A stretch of 64,000 bases of DNA from Phycisphaerales bacterium (GTDB taxonomy: Bacteria > Planctomycetota > Phycisphaerae > Phycisphaerales > SM1A02), in assembly GCA_022447205.1 (NCBI GenBank), contig JAKVBQ010000011.1:19234-83233 (forward strand), read 5' to 3'. This document shows, in pieces, positions 44,284 through 52,356 of this stretch. The notes under the pieces are model-generated. The model made no database searches, was not told the DNA's origin, and saw nothing but the letters and a program-made list of their open reading frames with translations. Numbering within the stretch: the stretch's first letter is position 1; each line of letters opens with the position of its first letter. A program made the position numbers and the translations under genes.

Positions 44284-45162
44284 TCAGTTTCCGCGCATCC
44301 ACGCGAGGTCTTCCTGGTCTCCATCGAGGCCGAGCGTGTCGTTCCCAATGGTGATCTCCTCGCGTGCCTGGCGCTCATAGTCGCTCTTCACGCCATGCTT
44401 CTCCAGAGCCTGGAGTTGCGCTTCCTGCGTGACCCTCAGTTCCTCGAGCTTGGCTTCGAGCTGTCGGAGATTGCCGACCTTGCCGAGCTTCTCGTAGTTG
44501 CCGAGGATGGCCTGCTGTTCCTCCGTCATCGTGATGAGGCGATCATTGCGTTCGATCGCATCGATCTGGCGATCAAGCGCCCAGAGCTTCTCCTCGAACT
44601 GACCGTACTCGTTCTCGAGCTGGGTGAGGATTTCCGCAAGGCGTCCGCGCTGGTTGGCGAGCAGGGAGATCTGCTGGTCGTTGCTGACAAGCCGGTCCTT
44701 GTAGTTCGCGCGAATGCCCGCGATGCGTCGGCCCTCGCTGCGGGCCTGTTCGATGTTCACCCGGAACGAGCCTCGGCGGATCGAGACCTTGTGTCCCGCT
44801 TCCTGGGATGACTGGGCGTCGGTCACTGCAAGTCTGATCTCCTCGAGGTCGTCACTGGTCAGTTCGACCACTCGATCGGCGACTTCGTTGTCGTGCCTCA
44901 GTTGTTCGAGCTGGACGTCGATCTGTGCGATTTCGCCTCGGACTTCCATGATGCGATCCGGATACTGGTCCGCGAGTCCCTGGAGTTGCCTCCTGAGTGC
45001 CACGGGATCGTCGACGAAGTCCTCGAACACGTGGCTCGCCATGCTGCGGACCTGGTCGAACCCTGCCGCGACCCGCTCCGGGCCGACCAGGATCGTGGTC
45101 CCGCCGACGAATGCCGCAGAAATCAGGCCCCACCTGAGCAAGCCTTTGGTAGAGAAGATCAT
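44284..45162 (-). CDS. Membrane-anchored or secreted coiled-coil protein
   Basis: A 292-residue protein with one hydrophobic segment near the N-terminus (about 8-30, LLRWGLISAAFVGGTTILVG). A long heptad-like region rich in E, Q, R and L (about 60-265, with runs such as RGEIAQIDVQLEQLRHDNEVADRVVEL) indicates an extended coiled coil. No enzymatic motif. ATG 45162 has GAAGGAG nine bases upstream. It is divergently transcribed from the ECF sigma/kinase pair, about 195 bases apart. It may be a target of that sigma factor or an envelope scaffold. Both are inference. Confidence 0.78.
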   Translation of the reverse strand: MIFSTKGLLRWGLISAAFVGGTTILVGPERVAAGFDQVRSMASHVFEDFVDDPVALRRQLQGLADQYPDRIMEVRGEIAQIDVQLEQLRHDNEVADRVVELTSDDLEEIRLAVTDAQSSQEAGHKVSIRRGSFRVNIEQARSEGRRIAGIRANYKDRLVSNDQQISLLANQRGRLAEILTQLENEYGQFEEKLWALDRQIDAIERNDRLITMTEEQQAILGNYEKLGKVGNLRQLEAKLEELRVTQEAQLQALEKHGVKSDYERQAREEITIGNDTLGLDGDQEDLAWMRGN

Positions 45163-45356
45163 GGTTGAATACTCCTTCGAGATGCTTCCGAAGCCCTGTT
45201 TTCGTGCTGGCCGCACCGTGCGGCCCTTTTCGGGGTGGGTTCGGCCCTGCATGTCCCGTACCACGATGATTGGGAAGTCTCCCGCTGAATTTCACGGGTA
45301 GTGTGTTAGGAGCTGAAATCCACACGCATGGTTCGCCAACAAGGAGCGTGCCTCGA

Positions 45357-46094
45357 ATGAACCCCCTCACCACCAGCTTCGTCCGCCGCCTTCGCGATCG
45401 CGATGAGGCTGCATGGTTCGAACTCTGGGAGGTCTTCGGCCCCGTGATCCGCCACCAACTCCATCGCTGGGGACGGGGGGCGGTCGGAGCGGAGACGGTA
45501 CGGGACCTGACCCAGGAGACCCTCGCGGCCTTGTCGGGGGCGATCGACCGATACGACCCGGCTCGTGGTGCTCGTTTCAGCACCTGGCTGCTCTCGATCG
45601 CAAAGCACGTCCTGGGCGACGAACTTGATCGTCGCAATGCGCAGAAGCGCGGCAGTGGAAGACGTCCCGTCACGCTCGATGAAGGCTACATGGGTGAATG
45701 GAGCGGTGCGCAGGCCGACGAGGTCTACGAGCGCAACATCTTCCAGGCGAAGGTCTACGCAGCAATTCGGGCCGCCGAGGTGGATTGCGACTTCCTGCAA
45801 TTCCAGGTCTACCGAATGCGTGTCCTTGATGGAATCCAGGGGAAGGACGTCTCGGCCCAGCTCGGAATCAGTGCGCCGACGGTCACTCGACACCTGCAAC
45901 GTGTCCGTTCACTGCTGCGCCAGGAGCTTGCGACGATCGTCGCCACCTACAGTTTCACGGAAGAGGAGCGCAGGGAAGTCGAGGAAGCCGGGCTCCAGGG
46001 GGATGACGGTCTCTTCGACGAGGCGATTGCCGACATCTGGCACAGGCAGGTTGAACTCGTGCGTGAGGACGAGCTGCGTGCGACTCACGGTTGA
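45357..46094 (+). CDS. ECF-type RNA polymerase sigma factor (kinase-linked)
   Basis: The 245-residue protein has sigma region 2 (SFVRRLRDRDEAAWFELWEVFGP, VRDLTQETLAALSGAIDRYDPARGARFSTWLLSIAKHVLGDELDRR) and region 4 (VLDGIQGKDVSAQLGISAPTVTRHLQRVRSLLRQEL). A C-terminal acidic extension (about 200-245) exceeds the usual ECF length. ATG 45357 has AAGGAG upstream. The membrane kinase gene follows 24 bases later. ECF sigma factors encoded next to Ser/Thr kinases are a recognised planctomycete group. Here the kinase probably replaces an anti-sigma factor as the signal transducer. Confidence 0.85.
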   Translation: MNPLTTSFVRRLRDRDEAAWFELWEVFGPVIRHQLHRWGRGAVGAETVRDLTQETLAALSGAIDRYDPARGARFSTWLLSIAKHVLGDELDRRNAQKRGSGRRPVTLDEGYMGEWSGAQADEVYERNIFQAKVYAAIRAAEVDCDFLQFQVYRMRVLDGIQGKDVSAQLGISAPTVTRHLQRVRSLLRQELATIVATYSFTEEERREVEEAGLQGDDGLFDEAIADIWHRQVELVREDELRATHG

Positions 46095-46118
46095 CGACAT
46101 GACAAGGAGTTGACTCCT

Positions 46119-48326
46119 ATGGTTTCAAGCATCTTCACCATACTCATCGGCCTGCTCGTTTTCGGCGTGGTCACGGGTCTCGTGATCCTGGTGTTCGTCA
46201 GCGGCTTCCAGATCATCATCTCGATCCTTGGCCGCATCCTCGGATTCCTGGGTGGCGTGCTGGGGGATGCGTGTCGCTTCATCTGGAGCATCGTGGGTCT
46301 CCTTGTCTCCGCCCCGCTCTCCGTCTGTCTCCTGGTCCTCGGGCGTTGGGCCCTGGCCAATCGGATGGCACGATGGTTCGCCGATTCCGCGGTCGGGCTC
46401 GTCCGCCATCCGCTCAACGCGATCTTCGTTCGTCCGATCCGCCTGATCTATCTGGATCGCATCGCGGACACCGTTCATGACGCACTCCCCGGGGCGGATC
46501 GTGTCGTGGTCGTGGCAGGTGGCTCGGAGAATCCGTCCCTTGGATCCGGGAGCGAGGATGTCGCCCATCCGACCCGGTCGGATCAGTCACCGGCAGTCAC
46601 GGTGCTTGAGGACGGCCGCGTTGAGTTCACCGATTTCGAGGTCGTCGGGGAATTGAAGCCGGGGGGCTCCGGTGCGAGGTTGTACGTCGCCAGACCGACC
46701 GAGGAACGCAGGAAGAAGTTGCAGGGGTGCCCCGAGGAGGTCGTCATCAAGTCCTTCGTCCTCCAGCAGGGATCGACCCTGCCTGCGATCGTCAGGGAAT
46801 CACGTGCCCTGGAAAGCGCTCGGAGCATGGGCCTGGTGCTCGAGCACCATCTCGATGACGCACATTTCTGGTACGTCATGCCGTATCACGCCGGGGATGC
46901 GCTTTCGACGACGATCAACAGGATGCACATCGCCAGTGCCACGTCGGAACTCCGTGACCAGGCGCTTCGTGACGCGGTTTCCTATGTTCGTGATCTTGTT
47001 TCGACGCTGGTTCGTTTTCATCAAGCTGGTCTCTGGCACAAGGACGTCAAGCCCGACAACCTCATCGTCCATGATGGACGCGCGCACCTGGTCGATCTCG
47101 GGCTCGTCACTTCGCTGCAGTCCCCACTGACCCTCACGACCCACGGCACCGAATACTTCCGGGATCCGGAGCTGGTTCGCATGGCTCTTCGTGGCGTCAA
47201 GGTCAATGACGTCGACGGAACGAAGTTCGATGTCTACGGAGCGGGTGCGGTCCTCTACTTCGTGCTCGAGAACGACTTCCCCGCGCACGGGGGCTTGAGC
47301 GATTTCACGCGTGACGTTCCCGATTCGCTTCGTTGGATCGTGCGTCGAGCCATGGCGGACTACAACAAGAGGTACGAGCGTTCCGAGGATCTGCTCGCCG
47401 ACCTCGATACCGTGCTCGCTTCCGAGGATCTCTGGACGGTGCGTCCCGCGGATTTGCCTTCCATGCAGGGACAGGGAGCGCATGGACTCGCGGCTGCGCC
47501 TCCCCCGCCCCTGGTCCATGTTCGACGGAGCCGGCCGGCACCACCGCCGCATCGGACGTCCCGTCAGTCCGTCGTCGCCTCCGTGCCTGTTCGCTCTCCG
47601 AGGAAGGTGTCGGTCGTGCATCGTGCCCCGGTGCCGACGGATCGACCGAGCGGCATGTTGGTCGTTCTGGGCCTGCTTGCAATCAGTGTCATCGTCGGCC
47701 TCGTCGCGACGTTCATGCCTCCTGGTGGGGACAAGGACGCTTCACGTGCAGGTCAGCCCGCGCTTCAGGTCTTTGGTGAGGACACCTCGACGATGACGCT
47801 CGTCGATCCGGATGGCGACAACCGGGTTCTCTTCGTGCTGCACGAGGACGAGCACCTGGAGTCAGGCGAGCTCGTGCTCGGTGTCGGGAAGGTCATCGAC
47901 TGGTACAAGTCGAACGACTACACCCTGGAGCCGACCTCTGATCTCGATGCCCTTGGGAGCCTGCTTGGCGAAGACGAGACGGGGGAGTCCTTCCCGTCCG
48001 TTTCGAAGAGGATGTCCGGACTGCTCGAGAAGCATGGCTACACCGCGGTTGCGCGGGTCATCCTCGGTGAAGATGGCAAGCCGTGTCTGCGGCTTGTCAC
48101 CAGTAGGAACACCCTTCAGACGCTCCCACTCGAATCGGCCCTGATCCAGGTCACGCCGGATGACTCCTCGTCAGATCGATTGCCTGACCAGAGCATGGCG
48201 GACGCCATTGGTCATTTGTGGCTCAGCGGTGGGGGCGCCTTCTCTCTGGACGCTCAAGGCATTGCCTCTCGGGCAAGGGGCCGATCATCCGTCTGGACTG
48301 GCCCATCGCTCGATCGAGCCGCCTAG
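46119..48326 (+). CDS. Transmembrane Ser/Thr protein kinase
   Basis: A 735-residue protein has two or three N-terminal transmembrane helices (about 2-70). A kinase domain lies at about 165-440, another helix near 525-548 (GMLVVLGLLAISVIVGLVATFM) and an extracytoplasmic C-terminal domain to 735. Kinase motifs are visible: GELKPGGSGARLYVA loop, VVIKSF lysine, HKDVKPDN catalytic loop (HRD changed to HKD), DLGLVT in place of DFG, THGTEYFRDPE activation segment and DVYGAGAVLYF. These keep the catalytic lysine and both aspartates, so activity is likely. ATG 46119 with AAGGAG is preferred to the TTG three codons earlier. It is cotranscribed with the ECF sigma gene. Confidence 0.87.
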   Translation: MVSSIFTILIGLLVFGVVTGLVILVFVSGFQIIISILGRILGFLGGVLGDACRFIWSIVGLLVSAPLSVCLLVLGRWALANRMARWFADSAVGLVRHPLNAIFVRPIRLIYLDRIADTVHDALPGADRVVVVAGGSENPSLGSGSEDVAHPTRSDQSPAVTVLEDGRVEFTDFEVVGELKPGGSGARLYVARPTEERRKKLQGCPEEVVIKSFVLQQGSTLPAIVRESRALESARSMGLVLEHHLDDAHFWYVMPYHAGDALSTTINRMHIASATSELRDQALRDAVSYVRDLVSTLVRFHQAGLWHKDVKPDNLIVHDGRAHLVDLGLVTSLQSPLTLTTHGTEYFRDPELVRMALRGVKVNDVDGTKFDVYGAGAVLYFVLENDFPAHGGLSDFTRDVPDSLRWIVRRAMADYNKRYERSEDLLADLDTVLASEDLWTVRPADLPSMQGQGAHGLAAAPPPPLVHVRRSRPAPPPHRTSRQSVVASVPVRSPRKVSVVHRAPVPTDRPSGMLVVLGLLAISVIVGLVATFMPPGGDKDASRAGQPALQVFGEDTSTMTLVDPDGDNRVLFVLHEDEHLESGELVLGVGKVIDWYKSNDYTLEPTSDLDALGSLLGEDETGESFPSVSKRMSGLLEKHGYTAVARVILGEDGKPCLRLVTSRNTLQTLPLESALIQVTPDDSSSDRLPDQSMADAIGHLWLSGGGAFSLDAQGIASRARGRSSVWTGPSLDRAA

Positions 48327-48419
48327 CAGCCATCCATCCCATGCCGCGAGACAAGCTTTGGGTGGGCCTTCCGGAAGGAGGGCCCATTGTCATGTGCTGG
48401 GCGACTCTCCCCCGAAAAA

Positions 48420-48451
48420 TATATTGTATATAATATGACATGTACAATATA
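48420..48451. promoter_or_regulatory. AT-rich inverted repeat, possible operator overlapping a -10 box
   Basis: TATATTGTA (48420-48428) and TACAATATA (48443-48451) form a perfect 9-base inverted repeat with 14 bases between. The centre contains TATAAT (48429-48434). The segment is strikingly AT-rich in GC-rich DNA and lies just upstream of a ribbon-helix-helix-like gene. Autorepression is the simplest reading. Confidence 0.55.
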
Positions 48452-48468
48452 CATGGAGTCTCGTTGCC

Positions 48469-48801
48469 ATGAAGCAGAGCAAGGTCAAACGACTCATTTC
48501 AGGTCCTTTGGAAACACGGGTGCGTGAGGCAGGACAGCCGCTCCCGCCAGAGCTTCAGGCTGTGGTCGATGCGGAAAGTGGTGAAGTGATCGCCAGGATG
48601 GCGACCCGTGGCTTCCAACTGGTTGGACGGGTTGGCGAAGGTGAAGGGATCTTCGTCCGTGAAACCGATCTCGCGGCCCTGCATGTTCATATTCCCCGCA
48701 GCCTCTATCAGGCGCTTGCAGAGGAGTCGGTGCGCTCGGAAATGCCGAAGCGAAGACTCGTCATTGCCGCTCTTGAGGAGTACCTCGACCTTGAGCAGTG
48801 A
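48469..48801 (+). CDS. Small ribbon-helix-helix-like protein
   Basis: A 110-residue protein. The last 45 residues (HVHIPRSLYQALAEESVRSEMPKRRLVIAALEEYLDLEQ) look like the strand-helix-helix of CopG/MetJ-type regulators: a beta strand HVHIP, then two helices. The N-terminal half (REAGQPLPPELQAVVDAESGEVIARM) is unassigned. GGAG stands ten bases before ATG 48469. No toxin gene is adjacent, so an orphan antitoxin or an autonomous regulator are both possible. The palindrome upstream fits self-regulation. Confidence 0.65.
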   Translation: MKQSKVKRLISGPLETRVREAGQPLPPELQAVVDAESGEVIARMATRGFQLVGRVGEGEGIFVRETDLAALHVHIPRSLYQALAEESVRSEMPKRRLVIAALEEYLDLEQ

Positions 48802-48894
48802 CAATCGGTTGGGTTCCCTTGCCGACCTCGCCGAAGCCTTCCCTTTCCCGCACCCGTTATCTTGGATCCACCAGAACACGTTGGAGCCGTCTGC

Positions 48895-49761
48895 ATGAAG
48901 GACAACCACCCCGGTACCCGTCTCCGTTCGCTCATGGACCAGGGGACTGTTGCAGCCCCGGGAGCCTTCAATGCACTTGTTGCAAGGGCGGTCGCCGAGG
49001 CTGGATTCCAGGCGACCTACATCTCGGGGGGCGCGACTGCGAACGTTGCGGGCTATCCGGATGTCGGCCTGATCACGCTCACGGAGATGGGCAGGACGAT
49101 CCGGGAGATCGCGGGCGCAAGCGGACTTCCCGTCATCGTCGATGCGGACACCGGTTACGGGGAGGTCGAGTCCTCGATTCGGACCATCCGTGAATATGAA
49201 GCTGCCGGGGCGGGGGCATTGCATGTCGAGGACCAGGTGTTTCCCAAGCGGTGCGGCCATCTCGACGGAAAGACCCTCGTTCCGACCGCCGACATGTGCG
49301 AGAAGATCTCTGCGATGGCCGGTGCACGTGCGCATCCGGATTTCGTGATCATTGCACGGACCGATGCCCATGGCGTTCATGGCATCGATGAGGCGATCGC
49401 TCGTGCCAATGCCTATCGAGACGCCGGTGCCGACGTGATCTTCCCGGAAGGGCTGCATTCCGAGGATGAATTCGCCGCATTCGCCAAGGCGTCACCTGGG
49501 CATCTTCTTGCGAACATGACCGAATTCGGCAAGACCCCGATCATCCCGTTGTCACGCTTCGAGGAGCTCGGCTATTCGATCGTGATCTTTCCGCTCAGCA
49601 TGATGCGGGTGGCGATGGGGGCGGTGGTGCGTGGTCTCGCGGCCTTGAAGCAGGACGGATCGGTGGAACGACTGCTCGACGACATGCAGGATCGTTCCGA
49701 CTTGTATTCATTGCTTGGCTATGTTCCCGGCACGCCCTGGGTCTTCCCGGGGGAGCGCTGA
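48895..49761 (+). CDS. prpB: 2-methylisocitrate lyase / PEP mutase superfamily lyase
   Basis: The 288-residue enzyme of the isocitrate lyase/PEP mutase family has the signature KRCGH (PKRCGHLDGK) with the catalytic cysteine. It also has FNALVARAVAEAGFQATYISGG, VDADTGYGE for Mg2+ binding, HVEDQVFPKRCGH, IIARTDA and FPLSMMRVAMGAV. These match PrpB, which splits 2-methylisocitrate to pyruvate and succinate in the methylcitrate cycle. TTGGAG precedes ATG 48895. The citrate synthase gene lies 880 bases downstream. prpD/acnD is not in the window, so the cycle is only partly represented. Confidence 0.85.
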   Translation: MKDNHPGTRLRSLMDQGTVAAPGAFNALVARAVAEAGFQATYISGGATANVAGYPDVGLITLTEMGRTIREIAGASGLPVIVDADTGYGEVESSIRTIREYEAAGAGALHVEDQVFPKRCGHLDGKTLVPTADMCEKISAMAGARAHPDFVIIARTDAHGVHGIDEAIARANAYRDAGADVIFPEGLHSEDEFAAFAKASPGHLLANMTEFGKTPIIPLSRFEELGYSIVIFPLSMMRVAMGAVVRGLAALKQDGSVERLLDDMQDRSDLYSLLGYVPGTPWVFPGER

Positions 49762-49784
49762 CCGCTTCAGACGTCGCCGTTGGA

Positions 49785-50510
49785 CTACTGCTTCGGGGTG
49801 TATGGGCCGATGTCGGGAACGTGATCGCTCCCGGGCTTGATGCTTTCAGGCCTTGCTGCAGCGTTGGATCGTGCGAAGACGAGCGGGCCGTCCTTCGATC
49901 CCCAGACCTGTGCGCCTGACGCATCGAAGCCACGACGCCATCGCTTGATCTCCATCGGCCCCAGCGTGAGCTCCTCGGTCTGATGGGTTGCGCCGGATCG
50001 AGTCGAGGCGCAGTCGGTTCCTGACGTTCCTCCCTCGAGCGAACCATCCGGCATTCGTTTCAGGTGGAGGTCGCAGCTGCCCAGCAGTGTCAGTTCGAAC
50101 GGCGCCAGCTGGTTGAAGGCATCGGGATCACGCCAGGCGCCTGAAAATCTGCCTGGGTCACCTGGGAGTGCATGGAGTTCAAGGAGCAGTCCACCGGCAA
50201 TGTCGTCCTTGATGCGATAGACCACCTGGTCGACGGTCTTCTCCTGCCTGCCGGTCTGGATCGTCTCCGAGTAGATCCAGAGTCCACTGGTGTCGGATGT
50301 CCAGATCGCGCACTGGTGGAGCAATCTTGCGGGCTGGTTGTCGGAACTGCGTTCGTGCAGGAATGAGCCTGTCATCCATTTCTGGCATCTCGAGGCCAGT
50401 TCGGAGAAGGGAGGGAGGTTTTCCGGTGCATCCACGATCTTCGGTGCACACGATCCCAGCCCTGTGAAGAGGGTCAGCAGGAAGATGATGAAGTGTGTTC
50501 CTGGATGCAT
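49785..50510 (-). CDS. CpeT/CpcT-like lipoprotein
   Basis: The 241-residue protein has a lipoprotein signal (FIIFLLTLFTGLGSC, lipobox LGSC). Its mature part follows the CpeT/CpcT layout: CQKWMTGSF, a D/Q-rich stretch, WTSDTSGLWIYSETIQ, KTVDQVVYRIKD and the conserved R/W near the C-terminus. In cyanobacteria CpcT attaches bilin to phycobiliproteins. Non-photosynthetic homologues have no assigned role. ATG 50510 has GGGAGG upstream. It converges on prpB and is divergent from the citrate synthase gene. Confidence 0.75.
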   Translation of the reverse strand: MHPGTHFIIFLLTLFTGLGSCAPKIVDAPENLPPFSELASRCQKWMTGSFLHERSSDNQPARLLHQCAIWTSDTSGLWIYSETIQTGRQEKTVDQVVYRIKDDIAGGLLLELHALPGDPGRFSGAWRDPDAFNQLAPFELTLLGSCDLHLKRMPDGSLEGGTSGTDCASTRSGATHQTEELTLGPMEIKRWRRGFDASGAQVWGSKDGPLVFARSNAAARPESIKPGSDHVPDIGPYTPKQ

Positions 50511-50565
50511 GCGGCCTCCCTGGTGCCTGACGATGACTGCTGCGGGCATCCTACTCATGACAATC

Positions 50566-50574
50566 TGCTAGAAT
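50566..50574 (+). promoter_or_regulatory. Extended -10 promoter element upstream of citrate synthase
   Basis: TGCTAGAAT has the TGn extension before TAGAAT. No good -35 box is present. The start codon lies about 69 bases downstream. Confidence 0.4.
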
Positions 50575-50642
50575 CATCCATCCTGCCTTGAAACCGTCGG
50601 TTTTGGGGCATATTCGCACCTACTAGAGAGGCTGGCAAGACG

Positions 50643-51788
50643 ATGACGACCACCCAGAAGACACCTGACACGCGCGGACTTGCTGGTCAGACCATCGGTG
50701 AAACCAAGGTCTGCTCGGTCAACCAGACCCAGTTGATCTACCGCGGTTTCGAGATCGCCGATCTTGCCGCGAATGCCACGTTCGAGGAGGTCTCCTACCT
50801 GCTGCTCAAGGGTTCGAAGCCTTCCGCTTCCGAACTGGCTGCATTCACGGAACGTCTCGTCTCCGAGCGCCCGGTGTCCGACGAGATCCTCGACGTCGTC
50901 GCCAGCGTCGCCACCGCACCCGACGTCCACCCGATGGACATCCTCAGGACCGGCATCTCCCTCCTTGCCCATCATGATCCTGACTGCGAGGACAACTCAC
51001 CTGAAGCCGAGGAGCGCAAGTCGATCCGCCTCCTTGCAAAGATCCCGACGATCATCGGTGCGAGCCAGGCGGCACGAGACGGCCGCGCTCGGGTTGCCCC
51101 CGACTCCACGCTCTCCCATGCCGGAAACGTGCTCTGGCTGATGACGGGCGAGAAGCCCTCCGAGATCGCCTCCAAGGTCATGGACGTCTCCCTCGTGCTC
51201 TATGCGGAACATGACTTCAACGCCTCGACCTTCACCTGCCGGGTGATCGCGTCGACCAACAGCGACATGCATTCCGCGGTCTGCGGCGGTGTCGGCGCAC
51301 TGAAGGGCAACCTGCACGGCGGTGCCAATGAAGCCGCCATGGACATGCTCAAGGACATCATGGACGACACCGAGGGTGGCGCGATCACCGTTGATGCCTG
51401 GATGCAGCGTGCCTTCGAGGAGAAGCGCAAGCTCATGGGCTTCGGGCATCGTGTCTACAAGAACGGAGACCACAGGGCGGGCATCCTCAGGGAGTGGGGG
51501 CTCAAGTTCGCGGCCGACGTCGATCCGACCATGAAGAAGTGGTTCGATCTCGGGGACGAGGTCCAGGCGATCATGCTCCGTGACAAGAACATCCATCCCA
51601 ACGTCGACTTCCCGTGCGGCATGACCTACTTCTCGATGGGTATTCCGGTGCCCCAGTACACCCCGATCTTCGTTGCGAGCAGGATCACCGGCTGGTGTGC
51701 CCACATCATGGAGCAGCATCAGAACAATCGGATCATCCGCCCCCTCGCCGAGTACTCCGGCCCGGCCCTGTCGAATTGGAACGACTGA
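50643..51788 (+). CDS. Citrate synthase / 2-methylcitrate synthase (short, type II-like)
   Basis: A 381-residue enzyme condenses acetyl- or propionyl-CoA with oxaloacetate. Catalytic motifs: GALKGNLHGGANEAAMDML with the first histidine, GFGHRVYKNGDHRAGIL with the second, and the aspartate in FPCGMTYFSMGIP. The start LAGQTIGETKVCSVN...YRGFEIADLA is shared by GltA and PrpC of this short class. The proximity of PrpB favours a methylcitrate synthase role, but sequence alone does not separate the two substrates. A strong terminator follows. Confidence 0.9.
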   Translation: MTTTQKTPDTRGLAGQTIGETKVCSVNQTQLIYRGFEIADLAANATFEEVSYLLLKGSKPSASELAAFTERLVSERPVSDEILDVVASVATAPDVHPMDILRTGISLLAHHDPDCEDNSPEAEERKSIRLLAKIPTIIGASQAARDGRARVAPDSTLSHAGNVLWLMTGEKPSEIASKVMDVSLVLYAEHDFNASTFTCRVIASTNSDMHSAVCGGVGALKGNLHGGANEAAMDMLKDIMDDTEGGAITVDAWMQRAFEEKRKLMGFGHRVYKNGDHRAGILREWGLKFAADVDPTMKKWFDLGDEVQAIMLRDKNIHPNVDFPCGMTYFSMGIPVPQYTPIFVASRITGWCAHIMEQHQNNRIIRPLAEYSGPALSNWND

Positions 51789-51819
51789 CCGACGGCTCGA
51801 CGGCTTTATCGAACAAGCG

Positions 51820-51851
51820 AAGCGGCGGAGCCCCTGAGGGCTCCGCCGCTT
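51820..51851. terminator. Strong hairpin terminator between citrate synthase and a small minus-strand gene
   Basis: A perfect 14-base stem (51820-51833 with 51838-51851) with loop CTGA lies directly downstream of citrate synthase and of the minus-strand small gene, so it can serve both. T-richness is modest on each side. Confidence 0.85.
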
Positions 51852-51899
51852 TCAGTTGTTCAACCGAGTTTGAGGAGCAATCGCCTGATGGCCGGGGTA

Positions 51900-52022
51900 T
51901 CAGGCGAGTCCACTCGATTGAACAGAACGATCCTTGGCCGGCTCTTCGACGACAAACAGCTCCACCGTTCGCACGACGGCCTTCTGCGTGGGTCCTTCCG
52001 GCGTGTCTGTTGGAGCTGTCAT
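51900..52022 (-). CDS. Forty-residue peptide gene behind a near-consensus promoter
   Basis: ATG 52022 has AGGGGA four bases upstream. The peptide (MTAPTDTPEGPTQKAVVRTVEL...) is polar with no membrane segment. It would be read from a TTGACA-N16-TACAAT promoter at 52111-52138 and end at the hairpin 51820-51851, giving an RNA of about 280 bases. An in-frame GTG at 52088 would lengthen it to 62 residues. A different frame gives a 26-residue leader peptide ending at the same ATG (GGATGA). Coding status is uncertain and it could be a structured RNA instead. Confidence 0.45.
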   Translation of the reverse strand: MTAPTDTPEGPTQKAVVRTVELFVVEEPAKDRSVQSSGLA

Positions 52023-52110
52023 CCGGTCCCCTGGAAGCTGGCCGGGCACTGGGGAGACCCCCCGGAGGGTCTCGGCAGGCCGGCGCACGATGAATTCATC
52101 GATCGTTTAC

Positions 52111-52138
52111 ATTGTAGGTCAGGCGTTCATCTTGTCAA
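52111..52138 (-). promoter_or_regulatory. Near-consensus promoter of the small minus-strand gene
   Basis: On the minus strand TTGACA (52133-52138) and TACAAT (52111-52116) have 16-base spacing. It is one of the best sigma-70 matches in the window, facing away from the hydroxyacyl-CoA dehydrogenase gene. Confidence 0.75.
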
Positions 52139-52356
52139 GAGTCGAACATCGGAGTGCGTTTCAACTCATGGTCTCGTGCTTCTCGGGAAAGTTGCGTAAG
52201 GCCCTGATTTGCAATGGCTTCGATTGCCTGGGGTCTGGTCAGGTTTCTGGCTGAAGGCCCAAGGATCCTCACCTCGATTACCATGCCTGCCCCGATCGCT
52301 TGTCTCCCTTCGTCAGGTTGGGAGGATCACAATGAACACCCAGATGAGTGAGGCTC

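Noticed and set aside
51870..52199. 109-codon plus-strand frame after citrate synthase
   Set aside because: No ribosome site and no family resemblance. The strong signals in this gap are on the minus strand.
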